Part shown: positions 8,446-16,223 of the stretch, piece by piece
Layout: each line of letters starts with the position of its first letter
How positions within the stretch are numbered: position 1 is the first letter of the stretch
Source of the DNA: an uncultured Pelagibacteraceae bacterium
GTDB taxonomy: Bacteria; Pseudomonadota; Alphaproteobacteria; Pelagibacterales; Pelagibacteraceae
NCBI GenBank assembly: GCA_902612235.1
Contig: CACMCJ010000005.1
Coordinates: 1 to 64,000 of the forward strand
Length of the DNA: 64,000 nt
Direction of reading: 5' to 3'
Program-made: the position numbers and the translations under genes
Notes under the pieces: model-generated
Told to the model about the DNA's origin: nothing
The model's database searches: none
Seen by the model: the letters and a program-made list of their open reading frames with translations, nothing else

Positions 8446-11105
8446 TGAAAAAGAATATATTTAGTTTTGATGATACATCTGCAAGAAAGCTCAAAAATAA
8501 AAAAAATATATTAGGAGGGAAAGGTGCTAATTTAGGTGAGATGGGTAGACTTGGTTTACCAGTTCCACCTGGTTTCACGATTACTACAAAAGTATGTGAT
8601 ATTTTTTACCAAAATAATAAAAAATTACCAAAAAAAACAGTTAAAAATATTGAGAAAGAGCTTAAAAAAATCGAAAAAAAAACAAAAAAAAAATTTGGTG
8701 ATTTAGAAAATCCTTTATTAGTTTCTGTAAGATCAGGAGCTAGAATTTCAATGCCAGGAATGATGGATACAATATTGAATTTAGGTTTAAATGATAAAAC
8801 AGTCGTAGCGTTAAAAAATAAAACATCGAATGGAAGATTCGCAAAAGACAGTTATAGACGATTTATCCAAATGTACAGCAATGTCGTTCTTGGTATTGAA
8901 GGGCATTTATTCGAAGAATTAATAGACAACTATAAACTTACAAAAGGAGTATTATTGGACACTGATCTAGACGAAGAAGATTGGGACGGGTTAATCAAAA
9001 ATTTTAAAGAGTTAATTAAAAAGGAAAAAAAAATTCAATTTCCTCAAGATGTAAAACAACAGCTTATTGGAGCTATCAACGCTGTATTTTTATCTTGGAA
9101 CAGTCAAAGAGCAAAAACATATCGTAAGTTAAACCAAATTCCTGATAACTGGGGTACTGCCGTAAACATACAAGCTATGGTGTTTGGAAATATGGGAAAA
9201 AATTGCTCAACTGGCGTAGCTTTCACAAGAAATCCATCAACAGGAGAAAAAAATTTTTTTGGGGAATTTTTAATTAACGCACAAGGAGAAGATGTAGTAG
9301 CGGGAACAAGAACTCCACAATATATTACAAGCAAATCAAAAAGAGAAGCAGGAGCTAATGAACCGTCGATGGAGGAAGTTATGCCAAAAGTTTACAAAGA
9401 ACTCACAAAAGTATTTTTGAAATTAGAAAAACATTATAGAGATATGCAAGATATTGAGTTTACAGTAGAGAATAACAAATTATGGATGCTACAAACAAGA
9501 TCGGGCAAAAGAACAGCGAAAGCAGCGATTAAAATAGCAGTAGACATGGTAAAAGAAAAATTAATTTCAAAAAAAGAAGCAATATTAAGAATTGATCCAA
9601 ATACCCTAGATACATTATTACATCCAACTCTAGATGATAAAGTAAAAAAAGAAATTGTAGCTACTGGACTGCCGGCCTCACCAGGAGCTGCTAGTGGGAA
9701 AGTTGTTTTTACCGCTGATGAAGCAGAAAGATTAAATGAAATGATGCAAGATACTATTTTGGTCAGATTAGAAACATCTCCAGAAGATATTCATGGTATG
9801 CATGCAGCTAAAGGGATTTTAACCGCCAGAGGAGGAATGACAAGTCATGCTGCTGTGGTAGCACGCGGGATGGGACGACCTTGTGTATCTGGCTCTAGTG
9901 AAATTACAATTGATTATGATGCAAAACATTTTAAAGCAGGGAATGTAATTATTAAAGAAGGCGAATTAATTACTATTGATGGAGGAAGTGGCAAAGTTAT
10001 GAAAGGCAAAGTCCCAACAGTAAAGCCAGAAATATCTGGTTACTTTTCAACTATAATGAAATGGACGGATCAATTCAGAAAATTAAAAGTAAGAACGAAT
10101 GCAGAAACAGAAGCTGATTGCAAAACTGCAAGAGAATTTGGCGCAGAAGGTATAGGTTTATGCAGAACCGAACACATGTTTTTCGATGAGGAAAGAATAT
10201 TATCTGTTAGACAAATGATTTTATCAAAGTCGAAAGAAGACAGAAATAATGCTTTAGAAAAATTATTACCATATCAAAAAAACGATTTTAAAAAAATATT
10301 TAATGTTATGTTTAATTTACCTGTGACAGTAAGATTATTAGACCCTCCACTACATGAATTTCTTCCAAAAACTGAGAGAGATATTGAGGAGGTGGCTAGA
10401 TCACTTAATTTAGCTGCTAAGGAGGTCAAAGAAAGAATATCTGAATTACATGAAGAAAACCCAATGTTGGGGCATAGAGGTTGTCGATTAGGTATATCAT
10501 TTCCTGAAATTTATGAGATGCAATGTGAAGCTATTTTTGAGGCTTTAGTTGAGTTAAAAAAAGAAAAAATAAAAACTGCACTTGTAGAAATTATGATACC
10601 ATTAGTTTCTACAGATACAGAACTAAAAATTTTGAGAAAATTAGTGGATAGTATTGCTAATAAAATTGAAAAAAAAAATAAAATAAAGTTAAAATATATG
10701 GTAGGGACAATGATAGAACTACCTAGGGCTGCATTACAAGCGAAGTCAATTTCTAAATATGCAGATTTTTTTAGTTTTGGTACAAATGATTTAACGCAAA
10801 CTACTCTTGGAATAAGCCGAGATGACTCAGGAAAATTTTTATCTGACTATATTGATAACAAAATTTTTGAAATTGACCCTTTCGTGAGTATTGACCAAAA
10901 TGGCGTTGGTGAACTTGTCGAATTGGCCTCACAAAGGGGTAGAAAAGCTAACAAAAGAATCAAACTAGGAATTTGTGGTGAGCACGGCGGAGACCCAAAA
11001 AGTATTGATTTTTGTTCAAAGACTGGATTAAATTATGTTTCTTGTTCTCCTTTTAGAGTGCCAATAGCTCGATTAGCTGCTGCTCAAGCTGAGTTAAGAA
11101 AATGA
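8445..11105 (+). CDS. ppdK: Pyruvate, phosphate dikinase
   Basis: Reversibly converts pyruvate, ATP and phosphate to phosphoenolpyruvate, AMP and pyrophosphate, giving a gluconeogenic or pyrophosphate-linked route around pyruvate kinase. The 886 residues match the family. The N-terminal nucleotide-binding domain opens with GGKGANLGEMGRLGLPVPPGF. The swivelling phosphohistidine domain has GGMTSHAAVVARGMGRP, with the phosphorylated His at about residue 468. The C-terminal PEP/pyruvate barrel has GTNDLTQTT and CGEHGGDP with the active-site Cys near 844. The gene overlaps glyS by 1 nt and the next methyltransferase gene by ATGA. Confidence 0.97.
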   Translation: MKKNIFSFDDTSARKLKNKKNILGGKGANLGEMGRLGLPVPPGFTITTKVCDIFYQNNKKLPKKTVKNIEKELKKIEKKTKKKFGDLENPLLVSVRSGARISMPGMMDTILNLGLNDKTVVALKNKTSNGRFAKDSYRRFIQMYSNVVLGIEGHLFEELIDNYKLTKGVLLDTDLDEEDWDGLIKNFKELIKKEKKIQFPQDVKQQLIGAINAVFLSWNSQRAKTYRKLNQIPDNWGTAVNIQAMVFGNMGKNCSTGVAFTRNPSTGEKNFFGEFLINAQGEDVVAGTRTPQYITSKSKREAGANEPSMEEVMPKVYKELTKVFLKLEKHYRDMQDIEFTVENNKLWMLQTRSGKRTAKAAIKIAVDMVKEKLISKKEAILRIDPNTLDTLLHPTLDDKVKKEIVATGLPASPGAASGKVVFTADEAERLNEMMQDTILVRLETSPEDIHGMHAAKGILTARGGMTSHAAVVARGMGRPCVSGSSEITIDYDAKHFKAGNVIIKEGELITIDGGSGKVMKGKVPTVKPEISGYFSTIMKWTDQFRKLKVRTNAETEADCKTAREFGAEGIGLCRTEHMFFDEERILSVRQMILSKSKEDRNNALEKLLPYQKNDFKKIFNVMFNLPVTVRLLDPPLHEFLPKTERDIEEVARSLNLAAKEVKERISELHEENPMLGHRGCRLGISFPEIYEMQCEAIFEALVELKKEKIKTALVEIMIPLVSTDTELKILRKLVDSIANKIEKKNKIKLKYMVGTMIELPRAALQAKSISKYADFFSFGTNDLTQTTLGISRDDSGKFLSDYIDNKIFEIDPFVSIDQNGVGELVELASQRGRKANKRIKLGICGEHGGDPKSIDFCSKTGLNYVSCSPFRVPIARLAAAQAELRK

Positions 11106-11836
11106 GTTACAAAAATATTTATACTACTGGAGAATATATACAAAAAAATCATTCTTATCATATTGAAGACTCAAGTTTTAAATGGAATAATTTTTTAAAA
11201 ATTTTAAAAAAATTCAATTTTAATTTTGAAAATATTAATAGTGTTACTGAAGTGGGGTGTGGGAGTGGTCAAATTTTGGTTGAGGCAAGAGAAAGTGGAT
11301 TTTTTAAAAAAAAATGTGAATTCGAAGGTTATGATATTAACCAGGATGCTATAAATCTGGCAAAGAAAAATTCTTCAAACGTAAAATTTTTTAAAGAAGA
11401 TTTTATTATTTTTAGCAAAGACAAAAGAGATCTAATAATTGCAGCAGATGTTTTTGAGCATGTTGAAAATTCTTATAATTTTTTATCCTCTTTAAAAAAG
11501 AAAGGTAATTTTTTCTTATTTAATATACCTTTAGAGATAAGCTTAACCTCAATGGTAAGAAAAAAAAATATATTTGAGCATTCATTTAGGGATGTGGGAC
11601 ACCTTCATTTTTATACAAAAAGGACAGCTATTTTACTTTTAGAAACTTGTGGTTTTGAAATATTAGTTTGTGATTACGCAAATAATCGATTTAAGGAAAT
11701 CAAAGACAAAAAAAGTTTCAAACAAATCTTTATAGCTATTCCGCAATTTTTAATAGGTTTGTTAAATATTGATTTAGCTAGCTCTATTTTTGGTGGATAC
11801 TCTTTAGTTGTTTTAGCCAGGCACAAAAAAGAGTAG
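11102..11836 (+). CDS. Class I SAM-dependent methyltransferase, substrate unknown
   Basis: Rossmann-fold methyltransferase of the Methyltransf_11/23 type. SAM-binding motif I is EVGCGSGQILVEAR (about residues 50-63), an acidic motif II lies in GYDINQDAI, and ADVFEHVEN near residue 120 matches the motif IV region of ubiquinone- or sugar-type methyltransferases. HLHFYTKRTAILLLETCGFE resembles related small-molecule and glycan methyltransferases. The C-terminal part is hydrophobic and may touch the membrane. It is joined to ppdK by a 4-nt ATGA overlap, although no functional link is apparent. I cannot name the substrate. Confidence 0.75.
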   Translation: MSYKNIYTTGEYIQKNHSYHIEDSSFKWNNFLKILKKFNFNFENINSVTEVGCGSGQILVEARESGFFKKKCEFEGYDINQDAINLAKKNSSNVKFFKEDFIIFSKDKRDLIIAADVFEHVENSYNFLSSLKKKGNFFLFNIPLEISLTSMVRKKNIFEHSFRDVGHLHFYTKRTAILLLETCGFEILVCDYANNRFKEIKDKKSFKQIFIAIPQFLIGLLNIDLASSIFGGYSLVVLARHKKE

Positions 11837-11867
11837 CTCAAATATAATCGACTTCTCCATTTACTTT

Positions 11868-12713
11868 TTAAAGAATTAATAAACTTGAGTCGAAAGCTTT
11901 AGAACTATGTGTTAGCGCCCCTACAGACACTCTATGAATGCCAGTTTTAGATATTTTTTTTATATTTTTTAGGGATACATTTCCAGAATATTCTAATTCA
12001 TAATCTTTCTTACATAACTTAATACATTTTTTTAAATTTTCTATTTTCATGTTGTCAAAAAGTACTCTTTTAAATTTTAACCCTAAAATTTGTTTAAGTT
12101 GATTAATATTTTCTATTTCGACTGTAACTATTTTTTTTGTCTTCAAAGCCTTTTTAACTAGTTGCGTAAAACTTTTTTCTGACTTTATGTGATTATCTTT
12201 TATAAGAATTTCGTCACTCAAATTGAACCTATGATTATGTCCTCCACCCATTTTGACAGAATATTTTTCTAGCAATCTTAAATTAGGAGTAGTTTTTCTT
12301 GTACAACAGATCTTTATTTTATTTCTTATTTTTTTAACAAATTGATTAGTTGATGTTGCAATACCAGAGGAATGATTTAAAAAATTTAGTGCGGTTCTCT
12401 CACCTGTTATGATTGCTTTTGTTTTTCCTTCAATTTCTGCAATTATTTTGTTTTTTTTAATTTTTTTTCCGTCTTTAATTTTAGTTCTAAATTTTATATT
12501 TTTATCAATTATTTTAAACGCAGTTTTACAAAAATCTAACCCAGCAATTACTCCATTTTGCTTTGCAATAATTTTAGCTTTTGATTTTTTTTTCTTAAAA
12601 TTGTTTAATTTTGTTGTGATGTCCCCATAAGGTTTTAAGTCTTCATTTAAGGCACTTTTAACTGTCGAGTTAATATATTTTTGATTTATTTTTAGCACTG
12701 ATCTATCGACCAA
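11868..12713 (-). CDS. nadC: Nicotinate-nucleotide pyrophosphorylase (carboxylating)
   Basis: Quinolinate phosphoribosyltransferase: converts quinolinate and PRPP to nicotinate mononucleotide in de novo NAD synthesis. The 281 residues contain the expected ERTALNFLNHSSGIAT segment near 108-123, CTRKTTPNLRLLEKYSVKMGGGHNHR (a C-T-R-K-T-x-P PRPP-site motif) and a C-terminal beta/alpha barrel ending with VSVGALTHS. It overlaps the upstream nadA by 11 nt, so the two are translated from one message. nadB is not next to them. Confidence 0.95.
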   Translation of the reverse strand: MVDRSVLKINQKYINSTVKSALNEDLKPYGDITTKLNNFKKKKSKAKIIAKQNGVIAGLDFCKTAFKIIDKNIKFRTKIKDGKKIKKNKIIAEIEGKTKAIITGERTALNFLNHSSGIATSTNQFVKKIRNKIKICCTRKTTPNLRLLEKYSVKMGGGHNHRFNLSDEILIKDNHIKSEKSFTQLVKKALKTKKIVTVEIENINQLKQILGLKFKRVLFDNMKIENLKKCIKLCKKDYELEYSGNVSLKNIKKISKTGIHRVSVGALTHSSKAFDSSLLIL

Positions 12714-13692
12714 TTTCAGTCATTCTTATTACTGATTTTCTAGCAGCTTCAATCGTTTTATTATCTAAAACAATTTCATTTGTCTCATTTTCTAAGCAGT
12801 TAAGAATTTTTTTTAGATCTATTTTTTTCATGTACGGACATAAATTACAAGGCTTTATAAATTCTACTTTTGGATTATCAGCTTCGACGTTATCACTCAT
12901 TGAACACTCAGTTACTAGCATAACTTTTTTGGGTTGATTTTCTTTTACGTATTTTACCATACCAGAAGTTGAACCTGCAAAATCTGAAGCTTCGATAACA
13001 TCTGGTGGACATTCGGGGTGAGCTATAATCTTAATGCCAGGATTATGAGATTTTATTTCTTTAATTTCTTTTCCTGTAAATTGTTCGTGAACTATGCAGG
13101 TACCTTTCCAAGAAATAATTTTTACTTTTGTGTTCTTAGAGACATAATCCGCTAAATACTGATCTGGAAGAAAAATTACTCTATCAACTTTGAGCGACTC
13201 CACAACTTTTACTGCGTTAGCTGAAGTACAGCAAACATCCGTTTCAGCTTTAACATCTGCAGAGGTATTTACATAAGACACTACCGGAACTCCTGGGTAT
13301 TTTTCTTTTAGTATTCTTACATCTTTTCCTGTAATTGAACTTGCCAATGAACATCCAGCTTGCATATCCGGTAAGTATACTTTTTTATTAGGGCTCATTA
13401 ACTTTGCTGTCTCTGCCATAAAGTGCACTCCGCACAATATAATTTTGTCAGCGGAAGTTTTTGAGGCCTCAACAGCCAATGCTAGAGAGTCAGCCGCTAT
13501 GTCCGCCACCCCGTGATAAATTTCTGGTGTTTGATAATTATGCGCAAGAATAATTGCGTTTTTTTCTTTTTTTAATTTATTGATTTTTTCAATTAATGGA
13601 GCATGTATTTTCCACTCAGCTTCAGGTATAAATTTGGAGATCTTATTATAAATCTCTTTTGCTCTTGGCAAATTTTGTTGCTGTACAGACAT
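12703..13692 (-). CDS. nadA: Quinolinate synthase
   Basis: Iron-sulfur enzyme condensing iminoaspartate with dihydroxyacetone phosphate to quinolinate. The 329 residues show the AHNYQTPEI substrate region near residue 50 and the three cluster-ligand cysteine neighbourhoods: in PDMQAGCSLA, in AHPECPPDV, and in the C-terminal NLCPYMKKI. A TAGAAT element lies 4 nt before the start, so its mRNA leader is probably very short or absent. It diverges from tRNA-Leu across 61 bp. The neighbouring, overlapping nadC completes the pair. Confidence 0.96.
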   Translation of the reverse strand: MSVQQQNLPRAKEIYNKISKFIPEAEWKIHAPLIEKINKLKKEKNAIILAHNYQTPEIYHGVADIAADSLALAVEASKTSADKIILCGVHFMAETAKLMSPNKKVYLPDMQAGCSLASSITGKDVRILKEKYPGVPVVSYVNTSADVKAETDVCCTSANAVKVVESLKVDRVIFLPDQYLADYVSKNTKVKIISWKGTCIVHEQFTGKEIKEIKSHNPGIKIIAHPECPPDVIEASDFAGSTSGMVKYVKENQPKKVMLVTECSMSDNVEADNPKVEFIKPCNLCPYMKKIDLKKILNCLENETNEIVLDNKTIEAARKSVIRMTEIGR

Positions 13693-13753
13693 ACTTATTC
13701 TAATCTATCAACTTGAACTAAAATTGTCATTCATTTATTGTCGCATAATATAG

Positions 13754-13837
13754 GCGGTCGTGCTGAAATTGGTAGACAGGCACGCTTGAGGGGCGTGTGG
13801 GTTTCCCGTGAGAGTTCGAGTCTCTCCGACCGCACCA
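13754..13837 (+). tRNA. tRNA-Leu, anticodon GAG
   Basis: A full cloverleaf can be drawn. The acceptor stem GCGGTCG pairs with CGACCGC. The D-arm contains AAATTGGTAGAC. The anticodon stem CACGC pairs with GCGTG around the loop TTGAGGG, giving anticodon GAG at 13788-13790. A long class II variable arm (TGGGTTTCCCG) follows. The T-arm GAGAG-TTCGAGT-CTCTC is complete, and discriminator A is followed by an encoded CCA. The long variable arm and GAG anticodon identify leucine. Confidence 0.97.
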
Positions 13838-13879
13838 AAAAATGCTCATATTATTAATAAAGTGATATATAACATTTGT

Positions 13880-13996
13880 ATGGAATTTTTTCATAAACAT
13901 AAAAGAATAATATTGATTATTTTAATAGTGCTTTTTATCGAACTTAGTGGTTATGGAATACTAGCTTCTCTATCCCGACTTTTAAGTGCTTTATAG
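13880..13996 (+). CDS. Possible 38-aa single-pass membrane micro-protein
   Basis: A short ORF beginning MEFFHKHKRIILIILIVLFI, which gives a basic N-terminus followed by one hydrophobic helix of about 20 residues and a short tail ending RLLSAL. The longer ORF-track version begins inside the tRNA and cannot be right for that part. It sits between tRNA-Leu and the convergent ygfZ stop, filling the space to within one base. I recognise no family. Compact packing and the basic-plus-helix design argue for a real gene; the small size and AT-rich background argue for caution. Confidence 0.4.
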   Translation: MEFFHKHKRIILIILIVLFIELSGYGILASLSRLLSAL

Positions 13997-13997
13997 T

Positions 13998-14873
13998 TTA
14001 ATCTAATAGTTTTACTTTTAAGCCGTCCGCTTGCATTTCTTTATCTTTAAACTCTGAGAATTCTGGATCGAATAATTTAATCAATGCAAAAGGAAAGGGT
14101 TCACTTATTAAAACTTTTCCAATTTTTAAATTATTAAACATTATTTCGCTTCCAATACTGATTTTACCTTTAACTTTGATTGGCATTAATTTTCTTCTCA
14201 ATTTATTTTTTAATTTCATTCTTGCAGTATTTTCTTGACCAACATAACAACCTTTTTTAAAGTCCACTCCTTTTAATTCCTCAAAATTTGCTTCAAGACC
14301 AAACAGTTGATCTTTTAAATTTTCTAAACCTTGTACAGGAATTCCTTGCTGATAAGCAAGATTATGATAAATTTTTACGTTAGCTATCTTAAGATTTAAT
14401 TTTTTAATAGTAAGATATAGTTTTTGCAAATTAGATAAAATTCTTGCTCCAAGCTCTTTTTTTCTTGGATCAATTAAAATAGGTGTTTCTCTATAAGTAA
14501 TAGTACCGTTTTTAGTTTTTTCCAAATTTTGTATTTCTTTGAATTTTTCTAAACTGATAATGCCAATTACAAATTCTTCGGACAAATTTTGGATCGTTAC
14601 TTTGGATCTAAGCTTATATTTTGAAAGATTATTTAATAATTCTTCTATAATTTTAATATCACAATCAAGATAATAGCCATTATTTGATTTTATAATAAAA
14701 AATTCAAATAGATATTTACCTTGAGGACTTAATAAAGCTGAAAAAATTGAGTTAGCTTCACTGACTTTTAAAATATCATTTGTAATTATATTTTGAAGGT
14801 AATCTTTAGCATCTTCTCCAGTAATAGATATTAATCCTCTATTTTCTAAAATAATAATCTGGTCTTTTTCCAT
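13998..14873 (-). CDS. ygfZ: Folate-binding protein YgfZ (GcvT-like)
   Basis: Folate-dependent protein related to glycine-cleavage T-protein but not part of that complex; in E. coli it supports maturation or repair of certain iron-sulfur enzymes. The family signature KGCYVGQE is present at residues 207-214, containing the conserved reactive cysteine. The N-terminus (ITGEDAKDYLQNIITND) matches GcvT-family proteins. At 291 residues it has a shortened C-terminal domain similar to other YgfZ proteins. It diverges from pyrC with only 36 bp between start codons. Confidence 0.9.
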   Translation of the reverse strand: MEKDQIIILENRGLISITGEDAKDYLQNIITNDILKVSEANSIFSALLSPQGKYLFEFFIIKSNNGYYLDCDIKIIEELLNNLSKYKLRSKVTIQNLSEEFVIGIISLEKFKEIQNLEKTKNGTITYRETPILIDPRKKELGARILSNLQKLYLTIKKLNLKIANVKIYHNLAYQQGIPVQGLENLKDQLFGLEANFEELKGVDFKKGCYVGQENTARMKLKNKLRRKLMPIKVKGKISIGSEIMFNNLKIGKVLISEPFPFALIKLFDPEFSEFKDKEMQADGLKVKLLD

Positions 14874-14909
14874 ATTTTTAGAGTATATAGTATAATAATT
14901 TTTAAAAAT

Positions 14910-16223
14910 ATGTCTGATAATTATAGTCTCATCATTAAAAACGGATCTTGCTATATTGATGGCAAATTAACTAAGGTGGACTTAGGTTTATCAGGCAACA
15001 AGATTAAAAAAATTGGTAAATTAGAATTAAATAGTTCAAAAGTTTTCGATGCAACCAATAAAGTGGTCCTTCCAGGATTAATTGATACTCAAGTTCACTT
15101 TAGAGAACCAGGCTCAACAAATGCTGAAGATTTGGAAAGTGGCAGTAGAGCAGCAGTATTGGGAGGTGTTACCTCATTATTTGAGATGCCAAATACAAAT
15201 CCGCCAACTTCTAATTTAGTTGAGTTTGAAAAAAAACTTCAATTAGCACGAGATAGAATGCATTGTAATTATGCTTTTTATTTTGGAGCAACACCTGAAA
15301 ATACAGAACAACTATCTCAATTAAAGAATCTAAAGGGATGCTGCGGCGTTAAGCTTTTCGCAGGTTCTTCCACAGGAAATTTATTAGTTGATAAAGAAGC
15401 AGATATAGAAAAAGTAATTTCAAATAGTGACAGAATAGTTTCAATTCATTCCGAGGATGAGGAAATATTAAATTTAAGAAAAAAATTTATAAAAAAAGGA
15501 GATGTACACTCTCATCCAGAATGGAGAAATAGTGAGTCTGCGATATCATCCACTCGTAGAGTAGTAAAAATTGCAGAAAGATATAATAAAAAGATTCATG
15601 TATTACATGTGACAACAAAAGAAGAAATAGATTTTTTAGCGATGCATAAAAAAAATGTTACTTTCGAAACTACACCTCAGCATTTAACTTTTTATGCACC
15701 AGACTGTTATGATAAATTGGGAACTTATGCTCAGATGAATCCTCCTTTAAGAACAAAAGATCATTATGATAGGTTATGGACAGCAATTAAAAATAACATT
15801 GTAGACGTACTTGGCTCTGATCATGCGCCACATACAAAAGAAAATAAGCAAAAAGAGTATCCAAATTCTCCCTCAGGGATGCCGGGTGTACAAACTATTT
15901 TTCCAGTAATGTTAGATCATGTAAACAATAACAAATTATCTTTAGAACAATTGATAAAGCTCATGTGTGAAAATCCATGTAGAATATTTGGAATAAAAAA
16001 CAAGGGTTATATCAAAGAAGATTTCGATGCAGACTTAACAATAGTAGATATGAATAAGGAGCAAATAATTAAAAATGAGATGATAGCTAGTAAATGTGGA
16101 TGGACTCCTTTTCATAATTATAAAGTAAAAGGTTTTCCCATAGCAACCATAGTTAATGGAAATATAATAATGTCTGAAGGCAAGATAATTTCAAAAGCCC
16201 AAGGGCAAACTTTAAACTTTTAA
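14910..16223 (+). CDS. pyrC: Dihydroorotase (amidohydrolase family), unusual metal motif
   Basis: Cyclic amidohydrolase interconverting carbamoyl aspartate and dihydroorotate in pyrimidine synthesis. The 437 residues match the long class I/III type. Likely metal and substrate residues are His63, Lys148 (GVKLFAGSS, the candidate carbamylated lysine), His180 (SIHSED), His233 (HVLHVTT) and Asp304 (LGSDHAPH). The usual D-x-H-x-H motif reads DTQVHFREPG, so the first metal histidine is Gln61. This may mark a distinct dihydroorotase clade; allantoinase or another amidohydrolase is a less likely alternative. A TATAAT lies 13 nt before the start. The 3' end overlaps the convergent CoA ligase gene by 12 nt. 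Confidence 0.85.
   Translation: MSDNYSLIIKNGSCYIDGKLTKVDLGLSGNKIKKIGKLELNSSKVFDATNKVVLPGLIDTQVHFREPGSTNAEDLESGSRAAVLGGVTSLFEMPNTNPPTSNLVEFEKKLQLARDRMHCNYAFYFGATPENTEQLSQLKNLKGCCGVKLFAGSSTGNLLVDKEADIEKVISNSDRIVSIHSEDEEILNLRKKFIKKGDVHSHPEWRNSESAISSTRRVVKIAERYNKKIHVLHVTTKEEIDFLAMHKKNVTFETTPQHLTFYAPDCYDKLGTYAQMNPPLRTKDHYDRLWTAIKNNIVDVLGSDHAPHTKENKQKEYPNSPSGMPGVQTIFPVMLDHVNNNKLSLEQLIKLMCENPCRIFGIKNKGYIKEDFDADLTIVDMNKEQIIKNEMIASKCGWTPFHNYKVKGFPIATIVNGNIIMSEGKIISKAQGQTLNF

Noticed and set aside
13808-13879. N-terminal part of the 62-aa ORF starting within tRNA-Leu
   Set aside because: These codons come from the tRNA T-arm and acceptor stem; only the part from 13880 is a plausible gene.
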